DNA of 64,000 nt from assembly GCA_943912855.1 (NCBI GenBank), contig CALTVC010000001.1:248001-312000 (forward strand). Direction: 5' to 3'. Both the position numbers and the translations under genes were made by a program. Under the pieces are notes generated by a model that searched no databases, was not told the origin of the DNA, and saw only the letters and a program-made list of their open reading frames with translations. The DNA is from an uncultured Flavobacterium sp. GTDB lineage: Bacteria > Bacteroidota > Bacteroidia > Flavobacteriales > Flavobacteriaceae. Within the stretch, counting starts at the first letter, position 1; the number at the start of each line of letters is the position of its first letter. This document shows positions 1-8,611 of this stretch, piece by piece.

Positions 1-163
1 TAAGATTTTTTTAGAGAACATATAGTTTGTTTTGTGTTTTAATTTGATGGTAAAAAAACATATTGATTATCATCTATTACAATAATATAGGTGTATTAAG
101 ATGATGTTTTGTTACAGAAGTATTTAAAATTGCGCATAAAAATTAAAAATCAATGCTATTATT

Positions 164-595
164 TTAGCGACGTCGCAATTCAACCAACATGGTGCCACCG
201 TTTTTTATTTTATCAAAATGCTTCAGAACTGTTCTGTCTTTACTCACCAAAAACTTGAAAGGTATAGAATCACATTTTGTAGAGAACTTATAGGCAGGGT
301 CATCATTTAGCTCTTCAATTATAAAACGCTTCTTTTCAAAATAAACCAGTAAGGTATCTTTGCTTAGCTTCCAATGACCATTAGCATTTATAGAACAGTT
401 AGAATAGTTAAAGGTAGAATCTGTTTTAAGCTCCAGGTTTTCATTAGCAGCAACTGACATATTATTTAACCGCGCTAAAACTAATTCAGGAATGCTCCAT
501 TTAGGGGCTTTATAAGTGCCTGCCACACTTACAGGACTGTTGGCAGAACAGCATACTAATAATACAGAACTTATGAGTAATAGTATTTTTTTCAT
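164..595 (-). CDS. small lipoprotein, function unknown
   Basis: A 143-residue protein with a lipoprotein signal peptide: two lysines, a leucine/isoleucine-rich core and a lipobox ending LLVCC around residues 12-16, so it is probably anchored by a lipidated cysteine after signal peptidase II cleavage. The mature part is short, polar and lysine-rich. It has the look of the small Bacteroidota lipoproteins with a lipocalin-like beta fold (phrases such as NGHWKLSKDTLLVYF), but I do not recognise the family. It has no partner on its strand and is divergent from rplM. No S-D-D-type export signal follows the cysteine, so an inner-leaflet location is more likely than surface exposure (inference). Confidence 0.75.
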   Translation of the reverse strand: MKKILLLISSVLLVCCSANSPVSVAGTYKAPKWSIPELVLARLNNMSVAANENLELKTDSTFNYSNCSINANGHWKLSKDTLLVYFEKKRFIIEELNDDPAYKFSTKCDSIPFKFLVSKDRTVLKHFDKIKNGGTMLVELRRR

Positions 596-761
596 TTGGG
601 AATAAGGTATGATTGGTTAAAAGCATTGGTCTGATAAAGATATTAAATAAACCGCTGTAAATTTTGTAATGATTAATAATTATCACGTCCTCAAAAAGAT
701 GCATTTTCGAAGCGGGTTCTCTACACAAAACACCTTGTTAGTAAAACTTTTTGCTACGTAT

Positions 762-791
762 TTGTATTTCACATAAATAATTGTACTTTTG
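762..791 (+). promoter_or_regulatory. promoter of rplM-rpsI
   Basis: TTG at 762-764, 19 bp spacer, then TACTTTTG at 784-791. This matches the Bacteroidota TTG / TAnnTTTG promoter fully. The transcript would begin near 798, giving a leader of about 40 nt before the rplM start. Confidence 0.8.
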
Positions 792-836
792 CACTCCCTT
801 TATTGGGGATGGAATGTTTAATTAAAATAATTTACT

Positions 837-1292
837 GTGAACACATTAAGCTACAAAACAGTTTCTGCAAACAAGGCCACTGCACAAAAAGAGTGGATAG
901 TTGTTGATGCTGAAGGGCATAATCTGGGACGTTTTGCTTCTAAAGTTGCGATGCTTTTAAGAGGTAAATACAAAACAAATTATACTCCGCACGTGGACTG
1001 TGGTGATAACGTGATTGTTATCAACGCGGACAAGATTAACCTTACCGGGAACAAACTGGAAGATAAGACGTACATCCGTCATACCGGTTACCCAGGTGGA
1101 CAAAGAACTCTTTCTGCTAAAAACGTAATGGCTAAGAACCCTGCAATTTTAGTAGAGAAAGCGGTTAAAGGAATGCTACCTAAGAACAAACTTGGGGCTC
1201 AGCTTTTCCGTAACCTGAATGTATATGTAGGACCTGACCACAAACATGCTGCTCAGACTCCTAAAACCGTTAACTTAAACGACCTAAAGTAA
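837..1292 (+). CDS. rplM: 50S ribosomal protein L13
   Basis: Large-subunit ribosomal protein L13, an early assembly protein that binds 23S rRNA. The 151 residues match the usual Bacteroidota length. Recognisable blocks are EWIVVDAEGHNLGRFAS, YTPHVDCGDNVIVINA, YIRHTGYPGG and VKGMLPKN. The start is GTG at 837; no ATG precedes the conserved N-terminus and the promoter at 762-791 fits this start. The next gene, rpsI, begins one base after the stop codon, so the two are one transcript, the pairing conserved in nearly all bacteria. The C-terminus carries the flavobacterial ending TPKTVNLNDLK. Confidence 0.98.
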   Translation: MNTLSYKTVSANKATAQKEWIVVDAEGHNLGRFASKVAMLLRGKYKTNYTPHVDCGDNVIVINADKINLTGNKLEDKTYIRHTGYPGGQRTLSAKNVMAKNPAILVEKAVKGMLPKNKLGAQLFRNLNVYVGPDHKHAAQTPKTVNLNDLK

Positions 1293-1293
1293 G

Positions 1294-1680
1294 ATGGCGA
1301 CAATTCACAAAATCGGCAGGAGGAAAACTGCTGTTGCCCGTGTGTACCTAACTCCGGGTGAAGGAAAAATCACTGTTAACAAAAAAGACGTTGCAGTATA
1401 TTTCCCTACCGCTACACTACAGTACAAAGTGCGTCAGCCACTTTCTCTTACTAACAACGTAGAGAACTTTGACGTAAAAGTAAACGTATACGGTGGTGGT
1501 GTTACTGGTCAGGCTGAGGCTGTACGTATGGCTATCGCTCGCGCTATGTGCGAAGTTGATGCTGAGAACAGGCTTGTGCTTAAACCAGAAGGACTATTAA
1601 CAAGGGATCCTCGTATGGTAGAACGTAAGAAATTCGGCCAGAAGAAAGCTCGTAAGAGATTCCAGTTCTCTAAACGTTAA
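1294..1680 (+). CDS. rpsI: 30S ribosomal protein S9
   Basis: Small-subunit protein S9, whose C-terminal tail reaches the P-site tRNA. The 128 residues include the N-terminal HKIGRRKTAVARVYL block, the YGGGVTGQAEAVRMAIARA core and the basic tail ending KKARKRFQFSKR, which keeps the universal K-R ending. It starts one base after the rplM stop and is cotranscribed with it. Many conserved positions use the codons favoured in highly expressed genes here. No terminator is obvious right after it, so read-through into the rpsB region 166 bp downstream is possible. Confidence 0.98.
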   Translation: MATIHKIGRRKTAVARVYLTPGEGKITVNKKDVAVYFPTATLQYKVRQPLSLTNNVENFDVKVNVYGGGVTGQAEAVRMAIARAMCEVDAENRLVLKPEGLLTRDPRMVERKKFGQKKARKRFQFSKR

Positions 1681-1753
1681 TATTTCTATCTTCCTGAAAT
1701 TACTCAGGATACTGATTATTGATTTAATTAATAAAGAAACCATGTTGCTGTTG

Positions 1754-1791
1754 CCCCGCCGAGGCGAGGGGTTAGTTTAGCATCTAAATGC
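1754..1791 (+). promoter_or_regulatory. possible structured leader of rpsB
   Basis: In the 166-bp gap between rpsI and rpsB there is a C4/G4 stem-loop (CCCC 1754-1757, GGGG 1768-1771) followed at once by TTTAG-CAT-CTAAA (1776-1788). Two adjacent small hairpins 60-90 nt before an r-protein start suggest an autoregulatory leader, as known for rpsB in other bacteria, but this exact fold is not one I recognise. Confidence 0.35.
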
Positions 1792-1846
1792 AAATGACTT
1801 AACTGCCACTGCATTGCTATTCAACAGAACGTAAACTATTACAAAA

Positions 1847-2623
1847 ATGGCAAACAAAGTAGATGTAAAAGAATTACTGGAAGCAGGTGTTCACTTCGGG
1901 CACATGACCAGGAAATGGGATCCAAACATGGCTCCTTATATATACATGGAGCGTAATGGCATACACATTATCAACCTGTATAAAACTGCAGCTAAAATTG
2001 AAGAGGCTAACGACGCCCTTAAAAAAATCGCTGCTTCTGGCCGAAAAATCCTTTTCGTAGCCACAAAAAAACAAGCTAAAGACATCGTAGCTGAAAAGGC
2101 GGCTGCCGCTAACCAACCTTACATCACTGAAAGGTGGCCAGGTGGTATGCTTACAAACTTCGTTACTATCCGTAAAGCCGTTAAGAAAATGGCTTCTATT
2201 GATAAAATGAAGAAAGACGGTACATTTGACACACTTTCTAAGAAAGAGCGTCTTCAGGTAGATCGTCTACGTGCTAAGCTTGAAAAAAACCTTGGTTCTA
2301 TTGCAGACATGACGAGGCTTCCTGCCGCGCTTTTTGTAGTAGACATTAAGGCTGAACACATCGCAGTAAAAGAAGCTCAAAAGTTAAACATTCCAGTATT
2401 TGCAATGGTAGATACAAACTCTGACCCACGTCAGGTTGATTTTGTTATACCTGCTAACGACGATGCTTCTAAGTCAATAGACAAAGTTCTTGCTCTTGTA
2501 ACAGGCGCTATAACCGAAGGTCTTGCTGATCGTAAGACTGACAAAGAAGATCTATCAGATCTTCCGGCTGGCGAAACTGTAGCTGCTGAGGCTACTGAAG
2601 CTCCTGCTACTTCAGAAGAATAA
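1847..2623 (+). CDS. rpsB: 30S ribosomal protein S2
   Basis: Small-subunit protein S2, 258 residues, at the head-platform side of the 30S subunit. Diagnostic blocks are LLEAGVHFGHMTRKWDPNM near residues 10-28, WPGGMLTNF, the ADMTRLPAALFVVD segment and PVFAMVDTNSDP. The C-terminus after about residue 230 is an acidic, alanine-rich tail, common in Bacteroidota S2. It precedes tsf, the usual rpsB-tsf order, but here a hairpin with a T-run lies between the two genes. The start ATG follows an AT-rich stretch with no Shine-Dalgarno, normal for this phylum. Confidence 0.98.
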   Translation: MANKVDVKELLEAGVHFGHMTRKWDPNMAPYIYMERNGIHIINLYKTAAKIEEANDALKKIAASGRKILFVATKKQAKDIVAEKAAAANQPYITERWPGGMLTNFVTIRKAVKKMASIDKMKKDGTFDTLSKKERLQVDRLRAKLEKNLGSIADMTRLPAALFVVDIKAEHIAVKEAQKLNIPVFAMVDTNSDPRQVDFVIPANDDASKSIDKVLALVTGAITEGLADRKTDKEDLSDLPAGETVAAEATEAPATSEE

Positions 2624-2638
2624 AGTTAACATTACAGT

Positions 2639-2702
2639 AAAGCCGTTTTGCGGGGTAGTGTTTACATTTGTGGCATTATCTGTATAACGGCTTTATTTTT
2701 TT
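2639..2702 (+). terminator. hairpin with T-run between rpsB and tsf
   Basis: AAAGCCGTT (2639-2647) pairs with AACGGCTTT (2686-2694), followed by a long T-run. The loop is long (38 nt), so termination may be partial and tsf may still receive read-through. Confidence 0.6.
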
Positions 2703-2738
2703 TAAGTACAACATCAAATAAAAAAACAACATATTAAA

Positions 2739-3563
2739 ATGGCAAATATTACTGCTGCAGACGTAAACAAACTACGCCAGGTAACTGGTGCAGGTATGAT
2801 GGACTGTAAAAAAGCGCTTGTAGAAGCTGAAGGCGATTTCGAAAAAGCAATTGAAGTTCTTCGTAAGAAGGGTCAGAAAGTTGCTGCTAACAGGGCTGAC
2901 CGCGAATCTAGCGAAGGTGCTGTTATAGCTGTTGTAAACGCTGACAAAACTGCAGGTGTGGTTATATCTCTAAACTGCGAAACTGACTTCGTAGGTAAGA
3001 ATGACTCTTTCCTTAAACTTGCTAATGATTTTGCTGCTCTTGCCCTTGAAAGCGCTTCTCTTGAAGAGCTTCTTGCTAAGCCATACGAAGCTATCACTGT
3101 AGGTGAAAAACTTACTGAGCAAACTGGTGTAATCGGAGAAAAAATCGAAATCGGTTCTTTCGAGAAACTGGAAGGTGCTTTTGTAGGTTCTTACATCCAC
3201 GCTGGTAACCGTATAGCTACTCTTGTAAGCCTTTCTGCTAACGTAGAAGGTGCTGAAGAAGCTGCACGTAACGTAGCTATGCAGGCTGCTGCTATGGCTC
3301 CTATAGCTCTTAACGAAGAAGGTGTAGACGCTGCTACTATTGAAAAAGAAATCGAAATCGCGAAAGACGTTCTACGTCAGGAAGGTAAGCCGGAAGCTAT
3401 GCTAGAAAACATTGCTAAAGGTAAACTAGGCCGTTTCTTTAAAGATAACACCCTTATTAACCAGGATTACATTAAAGACAACAAACTAAGCGTAAGCCAG
3501 TATGTTAAGTCTGTAGATGCTAGCCTTGTAGTTACAGGTTTCAAAAGGGTTGCACTTGCTTAA
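2739..3563 (+). CDS. tsf: translation elongation factor Ts
   Basis: EF-Ts, the guanine nucleotide exchange factor that regenerates EF-Tu-GTP in the cytoplasm. The 274 residues start with the UBA-like domain (VNKLRQVTGAGMMDCKKALVEA split over residues 9-30) and contain the core motif NCETDFV near residue 79-85, which inserts against EF-Tu. Length is normal for Bacteroidota, shorter in the coiled-coil region than in E. coli-like long forms. It follows rpsB, as in almost all bacteria. A strong terminator closes the cluster 27 bp downstream. Confidence 0.98.
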   Translation: MANITAADVNKLRQVTGAGMMDCKKALVEAEGDFEKAIEVLRKKGQKVAANRADRESSEGAVIAVVNADKTAGVVISLNCETDFVGKNDSFLKLANDFAALALESASLEELLAKPYEAITVGEKLTEQTGVIGEKIEIGSFEKLEGAFVGSYIHAGNRIATLVSLSANVEGAEEAARNVAMQAAAMAPIALNEEGVDAATIEKEIEIAKDVLRQEGKPEAMLENIAKGKLGRFFKDNTLINQDYIKDNKLSVSQYVKSVDASLVVTGFKRVALA

Positions 3564-3589
3564 TTAGCAGCACTCTTTTATACAATATG

Positions 3590-3616
3590 AATCCCGCCAA
3601 TGGCGGGATTTTTTTA
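3590..3616 (+). terminator. terminator of tsf
   Basis: Perfect 9-bp stem AATCCCGCC / GGCGGGATT with a 3-nt loop and a T-run from 3609. Confidence 0.9.
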
Positions 3617-3764
3617 TACCACCCAAACAAACCTTCTTATCAAACAAATTTGTTCTTAACAAAAATCGCAACGCTAACGATTTAGTAAGTACCATCATAC
3701 ATTTACCGCAAATATTTTGACAATTTTGGCGTTCTGTTTACAACTCTTTATCATAAACAGGCAT

Positions 3765-3772
3765 TATCTTTG
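3765..3772 (+). promoter_or_regulatory. -7 element upstream of the DUF3050 gene
   Basis: TATCTTTG, an exact TAnnTTTG match; I see no good TTG at the expected distance. Transcription would start near 3779, which leaves only about 5 nt before the ATG at 3784 but about 65 nt before the ATG at 3844. Confidence 0.6.
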
Positions 3773-3843
3773 CATATATAAATATGATGAGAGAAAGCTT
3801 CGTGCCGAAGCTATATGAATTAATTTTGAATAAAACTGGTGCT

Positions 3844-4629
3844 ATGAACATTACTACCATAAACAGCGCCCTCTTTCCCCAAAGGGAAAAGCTGTTAAAC
3901 CACCCACTGTATGAGAGGGTAAAAACCGTAGAAGACCTTCGTTTTTTCTTAGAAGGACACGTATATGCAGTATGGGATTTTATGTCACTATTAAAAGCAT
4001 TACAAATAAAGCTTACCTGCACAACAGTGCCATGGCTTCCTGTGGGTAACCCTGAAACACGCTACCTTATTAACGAAATTGTACTTGCCGAAGAAACCGA
4101 CGTTAATGCCGAAGGCAAAAGGCAGAGCCATTTCGAGATGTATCGTGATGCCATGCTTGCCTGTGGTGCAGATGTTGATGCCATAGACGCGTTCCTTGCC
4201 GATGTGGTGGAAACACAAAACATATTTGTATCTATAAAAAGCAGCAGCCTGCATCCTAACATTAAGGAGTTCCTGGATTTTACCTTCCGTGTTATAGAAG
4301 AAGGTAAACCGCACGAAATAGCGGCAGCCTTTACCTTTGGGCGCGAAGACCTTATTCCGGATATGTTTACCGAGATACTGCGTAATTTTGAAGAAAATTT
4401 CCCGGAAACGGATTTAAGCAAGCTGGTTTATTATTTTGAACGCCACATAGAGCTTGATGGTGATGAGCACGGCCCTATGGCAATGCAAATGATTACAGAA
4501 CTTTGTGGAAACGATGCCGATAAGTGGCGTGAAGTTGAAGAGGTTTCTGTAACCGCATTAGAAAAACGCATCGGGTTATGGAACGCCATAGAAGAACGCA
4601 TGATGCATCAGCACCTTGCTTCTATTTAA
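3844..4629 (+). CDS. DUF3050 family protein (heme-oxygenase-like fold)
   Basis: About 261 residues from the ATG at 3844. I recognise the DUF3050 family by NHPLYERVKTVEDLRFFLEG near the start and by FAMSLL-like and HFEMY segments; the family is predicted to share the all-helical heme-oxygenase-like fold, whose members can be metal-dependent oxidases or heme-degrading enzymes. Several histidines and acidic residues (EGHVYAVWDFM, EETDVN, SHFEMY) are placed where that fold puts metal ligands, but the reaction is unknown. A longer reading from 3784 exists; I prefer 3844 because the -7 element ends at 3772 and the family normally begins with the segment that follows. The gene stands alone, between two terminators. 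Confidence 0.8.
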   Translation: MNITTINSALFPQREKLLNHPLYERVKTVEDLRFFLEGHVYAVWDFMSLLKALQIKLTCTTVPWLPVGNPETRYLINEIVLAEETDVNAEGKRQSHFEMYRDAMLACGADVDAIDAFLADVVETQNIFVSIKSSSLHPNIKEFLDFTFRVIEEGKPHEIAAAFTFGREDLIPDMFTEILRNFEENFPETDLSKLVYYFERHIELDGDEHGPMAMQMITELCGNDADKWREVEEVSVTALEKRIGLWNAIEERMMHQHLASI

Positions 4630-4660
4630 AAAATACCTACTAATAGTTATATTATTATTC

Positions 4661-4690
4661 AATCCACGGCTTTTCCGTGGATTTTTTTTA
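4661..4690 (+). terminator. terminator of the DUF3050 gene
   Basis: AATCCACGG (4661-4669) / CCGTGGATT (4675-4683), 5-nt loop, T-run after. Confidence 0.9.
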
Positions 4691-4791
4691 TTTTTTTCGC
4701 AGCGAGCTATTGATATTAAGAAGAAATAACTGATATTTGCAGCAAGACCTATGTAATTCATTAGTAATCAACTATTACCAATTATCGCCTT

Positions 4792-6852
4792 ATGAAAAAA
4801 ACTACCCTTGGTATTGGGGTAATGTTTTTGTGCGCGCTGTTTGCCCAAAATTTGGCAGCACAAAATTCCCCCAAAATACACACCAGCACAAAACTCGACC
4901 TTGAAAGCGCTCCAAGACAAAACGCTGCGGGGCCCGGCACAGCTCCGTTTGAACGATGGATGTCTAAAAAACTGGAAGCCTTTAAACTGCAAAGCGCTAC
5001 TAACAGAGCCGTAAACAGCGTTATTACCATACCGGTTGTAATCCACGTAATTCACGACGGTGATGCAGTGGGTTCTGGCGAAAACCTGTCTACACAACAA
5101 ATAATGTCGCAGCTTACGGTACTTAACCAGGACTTTAGGCGCGCTGCCGAAACCAACGGATGGAACACAAACCCCGTAGGTGCTGATACCGAAATAGAAT
5201 TTTGCCTTGCCCAACAAGACCCTAACGGCCTTGCCACAACGGGTATTGTTCGCTACAATATGGGCGACGGTAACGGCTTTGAGGTATCTGAACTGGACAG
5301 TAATGTTAAACCAAATACTATTTGGGACCCTAACCGCTATATAAACATTTGGGTGGTTAAAGACATTTACAGGCAAATTTCTAATTTCCTGGTACTTCAG
5401 GCTTCATACACCACCTACCCTACTGCATCGGGCCTTGAAGGTATAGATGTAAACGTAGATGCCGATAAAGATGGTATTGTCATAGCCAGCAAATACTTTG
5501 GTTCGGCACAAATGTTCCCTGACGGAGATTATGCCGACGGGCGTAACTTTGGCCGTACCGTAACCCACGAGGTAGGACACTACCTGGGGCTTATGAACAT
5601 TTGGGGTGATGGCGACTGTTCCATGGACGACTACTGCGCCGATACTCCCGTAGCTGCCGATGGAAACATAGGTTGCCCTACCGAACCAATAGACAGCTGT
5701 CCTGACAATCCGGGGCTTGATATGTTCCAAAACTACATGGACACCACCAATGATGAGTGCCAAAATATATTTACCCTGGACCAGAAAACCCGTATGCATA
5801 CCGTACTGCAAAATTCACCCCGTAGGGCTACACTTTCCACATCAAACGTGTGTCAGCCGGGTATAACGTACAATAACGATGGTGCAGTAAAAATAGATAA
5901 CGTTGCGGTAAACATTTGTAACAACACCTATAGCATTAGTGTATCTGTAATAAATGCAGGAAACAACCCTATGACATCGGCCACAATGCACTATGTAGTA
6001 GAGCGTCGTGAAGGGAATACATATACGCAAGTACTGAGCGGAGACATGCCGTGGACGGGATCTCTTAATTATAAAGAAGAGCAGCTAGTAACACTCCCAA
6101 ACAACTCGGCTATAGCACCTGTAGGTACCTACAGGGTTAGCCTTACATTGACATCAGTAAATGGTGGCGCAGACGAAACTGCGCTTAACAATACCAGTGT
6201 ACGTACTTTTAGTGTGGTAGATCCGCTGCTTGCCGTTACACAAACCGTATATGTAGCGGTTAAGGCAGACCAGTGGGGCAATGAAGTAAGCTGGAAACTA
6301 TACGACTCTACCCGTACTAACGTGCTCCTGGAAAGCGATCCGTTTACAGATGGCCAACTTCAGGTAAAATCACTAAACGTAGACCTGAACAATTGCTATA
6401 TTTTTGAGATTAAAGACTCTTACGGCGATGGCATCTGCTGTTCTGAAGGTAACGGTTTCTATGCCATTACCAAGACAAATCCGGGTCAGCCACAATCAGT
6501 AGGAGCCATAGCGTCATCGAGCATCATTAAGAGTGGCGGAAGCTATGGTAGTGGTGAAAATGTTACCTTTAAAATCGTAGACCAGGAATATGTGGGCACT
6601 AAAGAATTTGACAAGCTTTCGGTAAAACTATATCCTAACCCGGCAGAAAGTAGCATTAACCTGAACATTCCGGGAGGTATGGCACTACCTGAGGGATACA
6701 CTATTTACAATAGTTTAGGACAAACGCTTGAAAAGGGTACAATAAAATCAAACGACCAGTCGTTTAATATATCAGGGTACGCGAATGGTGTATATTTCAT
6801 CAGCCTGAAAAATGGTACTGAAAGCACTACATTACGTTTTGTTAAATACTAG
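4792..6852 (+). CDS. secreted pappalysin-type (M43) metalloprotease with T9SS type A sorting domain
   Basis: A 686-residue exported protein. Order: signal peptide (1-23, ending NLAAQ), propeptide, M43 catalytic domain from about 75 (IPVVIHVIHDGD, then LTVLNQDFRR) to about 350, a CARDB-like beta domain at about 365-475, a region with IKDSYGDGICCSEGNG typical of flavobacterial secreted proteins, and a C-terminal T9SS sorting domain from about 610 (KLYPNPAESSINL ... NGVYFISLKNG). The zinc motif is H259-E260-x-x-H263, but position 269, where the family has its third histidine, is Asn (codon AAC at 5596-5598). The Met-turn NYMD is kept. It may still bind zinc more weakly or may be impaired; sequence alone cannot tell. 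A paralogue at 21644-23044 keeps the full motif. Export by Sec then T9SS, ending on the surface or released. Confidence 0.93.
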   Translation: MKKTTLGIGVMFLCALFAQNLAAQNSPKIHTSTKLDLESAPRQNAAGPGTAPFERWMSKKLEAFKLQSATNRAVNSVITIPVVIHVIHDGDAVGSGENLSTQQIMSQLTVLNQDFRRAAETNGWNTNPVGADTEIEFCLAQQDPNGLATTGIVRYNMGDGNGFEVSELDSNVKPNTIWDPNRYINIWVVKDIYRQISNFLVLQASYTTYPTASGLEGIDVNVDADKDGIVIASKYFGSAQMFPDGDYADGRNFGRTVTHEVGHYLGLMNIWGDGDCSMDDYCADTPVAADGNIGCPTEPIDSCPDNPGLDMFQNYMDTTNDECQNIFTLDQKTRMHTVLQNSPRRATLSTSNVCQPGITYNNDGAVKIDNVAVNICNNTYSISVSVINAGNNPMTSATMHYVVERREGNTYTQVLSGDMPWTGSLNYKEEQLVTLPNNSAIAPVGTYRVSLTLTSVNGGADETALNNTSVRTFSVVDPLLAVTQTVYVAVKADQWGNEVSWKLYDSTRTNVLLESDPFTDGQLQVKSLNVDLNNCYIFEIKDSYGDGICCSEGNGFYAITKTNPGQPQSVGAIASSSIIKSGGSYGSGENVTFKIVDQEYVGTKEFDKLSVKLYPNPAESSINLNIPGGMALPEGYTIYNSLGQTLEKGTIKSNDQSFNISGYANGVYFISLKNGTESTTLRFVKY

Positions 6853-6881
6853 ACTATTCACGTATTATTTATCGTTATAAC

Positions 6882-6911
6882 AAAGAAACCCGCCATAAGG
6901 CGGGTTTCTTT
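6882..6911. terminator. bidirectional terminator between convergent genes
   Basis: AAAGAAACCCGCC (6882-6894), ATAA loop, GGCGGGTTTCTTT (6899-6911): 13 perfect base pairs, serving the M43 protease on the plus strand and the YitT gene on the minus strand. Confidence 0.9.
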
Positions 6912-6929
6912 ATATAAGTATAGAACAAA

Positions 6930-7811
6930 TTAATGTTCGTTTTTACGTTTAAGGATGCCTCCGGCAGTTTCTTTAATAGAAGAAGAGAACATGAAAGCTT
7001 TAGGATCTATTTCGTGCACAATCGCCTTCAGTCTGCGTACCTCAAGACGGGTTACCACAGTAAAAATAATATCACAATCTGCACTAACCTCAAAGCTATC
7101 CTTCATAAAACCACGCTCCCCTTTGTAAATGGTGATCCCTTTTTCCATTTGAAGCACTAAATAAGCCTTTATTTCCTCGCTTTTTGACGAAATGATAGTT
7201 ACCCCGGTAAACTCCTGAATACCGTCTACAACGTAAGCTATGGTACGCGATGCCACAAAGTACGTAAGCATACTGTAAAAAGCGGTTTCAAGACCAAAGA
7301 ATATAGCCGCAATGCTAAATATGATTATGTTCAACCCAAGTATGATTTCACTCATGGTAAAGCCTATCTTACGACCGGTATACACAGCAAGTACCTCAAT
7401 ACCATCTAGCGCGCAACCACCACGCATACCTAAACCAACGCCTAAGCCTATAAAGAATCCTCCAAATGCAGAGATGATAAGTTTATCATGTGTTACAACC
7501 GGTACAGGCAGCCACAACAGGCACATACCTAATACTAAAACTGCAAGGGTTGTCTTAACAAAAAACGTCTTGCCTACCAGCTTATACCCTACAGCAATCA
7601 GCGGAAGGTTCAAAGCAAAAATCACATAGGCAATGTTCCAGTGGTATTTTTCGTGCAATAGAAGCGAAAGCCCGGTAACCCCACCATCAAAAAAGTGGTT
7701 AGGCGCAAGTAGCCCTTTAAGCGCAAAGTTAATGCTCAGTATACCCACAAGTACGGTAAGATAATCCTTAACCGAATCTTGCAGCTGAATCTTAGAATTA
7801 GTGGTTGTCAT
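6930..7811 (-). CDS. YitT family membrane protein (DUF161/DUF2179)
   Basis: A 293-residue inner-membrane protein. The N-terminal two thirds hold five or six membrane segments with the YitT signatures NHFFDGGVTGLSLLL and GGCALDGIEVLA; the C-terminal cytoplasmic part (about 205-285) is the DUF2179 domain, with TVVTRLEVRRLKAIVHEIDP. Function is not established for the family; YitT proteins are thought to be transporters or scramblase-like. It lies 7 bp after the HD-domain gene and is surely cotranscribed with it. Nothing looks broken. Confidence 0.88.
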   Translation of the reverse strand: MTTTNSKIQLQDSVKDYLTVLVGILSINFALKGLLAPNHFFDGGVTGLSLLLHEKYHWNIAYVIFALNLPLIAVGYKLVGKTFFVKTTLAVLVLGMCLLWLPVPVVTHDKLIISAFGGFFIGLGVGLGMRGGCALDGIEVLAVYTGRKIGFTMSEIILGLNIIIFSIAAIFFGLETAFYSMLTYFVASRTIAYVVDGIQEFTGVTIISSKSEEIKAYLVLQMEKGITIYKGERGFMKDSFEVSADCDIIFTVVTRLEVRRLKAIVHEIDPKAFMFSSSIKETAGGILKRKNEH

Positions 7812-7818
7812 AAAAAGG

Positions 7819-8397
7819 TTATAATAGTTTTTTTCGTATGGTTTTTAAATGCTCTTGTTTTTTAGTATCCCGCCATGCCTTGGCTTCATCAGTAAAATAA
7901 CGATGACTTTCAAAGAAACGCACCTGCATCTGGTTCCATCCTTCTTCCGTATTTACTATTCTACGGTTTTTTAATTCAGTAAATAGCCCGTCAGATATGG
8001 TAAAAAAATCATCGCGCCCCAGGTAATCCAGGTCGGCATCCGCTAGTATTTCTTCAAAGGGTGTAGTAGGCGACTGTGGTATGCGTGTAGCCATGATCAT
8101 TCCGCATATCTGCTCTATCTGCAAAGACGAATAACCGTAATTTGGTAAGGCTTCTTTGGCAATATTACATGACAACGCTTCATGATCTTCCGGCTGAATG
8201 GTAAAACCGCTGTCGTGAAACAGCGCTGCCGTACGAAGTAACGTGGCGTTTTCGGCACTTACATCTACAACAGAAATATGCTGTTCTACCGCATTAAGCA
8301 CATCCAGCACATGGCCAAGATTATGATAGGTAAGATGTTGGGGCAGTTCGCGCTCCAGCTTGGCAAGGATAAAGTTTTTTGCCCCGGTATAATCCAT
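7819..8397 (-). CDS. HD-domain phosphohydrolase-like protein
   Basis: A 192-residue cytoplasmic protein with the HD superfamily ligands: HNLGHV (about 25-30), the HD pair in LFHDSGF (about 60-66), a histidine in PEDHEALS and an aspartate in ADADLDYLG. This arrangement matches metal-dependent phosphohydrolases acting on nucleotides or phosphoesters. The substrate is unknown; relatives in Flavobacteriia are annotated only as HD-domain proteins, some fused to cyclases. It is the first gene of a two-gene operon with the YitT protein. An exact -7 element lies 46 bp upstream of the start. Confidence 0.8.
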   Translation of the reverse strand: MDYTGAKNFILAKLERELPQHLTYHNLGHVLDVLNAVEQHISVVDVSAENATLLRTAALFHDSGFTIQPEDHEALSCNIAKEALPNYGYSSLQIEQICGMIMATRIPQSPTTPFEEILADADLDYLGRDDFFTISDGLFTELKNRRIVNTEEGWNQMQVRFFESHRYFTDEAKAWRDTKKQEHLKTIRKKLL

Positions 8398-8442
8398 AAA
8401 TGCCTTTTTGGTTGTTGTTTATTTACTCTGCTAGTTAAAATA

Positions 8443-8450
8443 CAAACGTA
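8443..8450 (-). promoter_or_regulatory. -7 element of the HD/YitT operon
   Basis: Reads TACGTTTG on the minus strand, an exact TAnnTTTG. No TTG at the ideal spacing. Confidence 0.5.
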
Positions 8451-8561
8451 TGAAACGCATCCCCAAATATCGTAAGCAAATTTGTGACAGGCAAATTACA
8501 GCGCAGGGAATTTGGTAAACGTCTATCAAATGCAGAAATAACTTAGTAAACCTAGCCTACA

Positions 8562-8594
8562 GAAAATAAAAAATCCCGGAACAAGCCGGGATTT
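8562..8594 (-). terminator. terminator of rimP-nusA-infB
   Basis: On the minus strand AAATCCCGG, 6-nt loop, CCGGGATTT, then TTTATTTTC. It lies 18 bp past the infB stop codon. Confidence 0.85.
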
Positions 8595-8611
8595 TTATAT
8601 AAAACTAAGTA

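Noticed and set aside
4768..5376. 202-codon frame opposite the M43 protease gene
   Set aside because: Antisense shadow; the plus-strand frame has clear domains.
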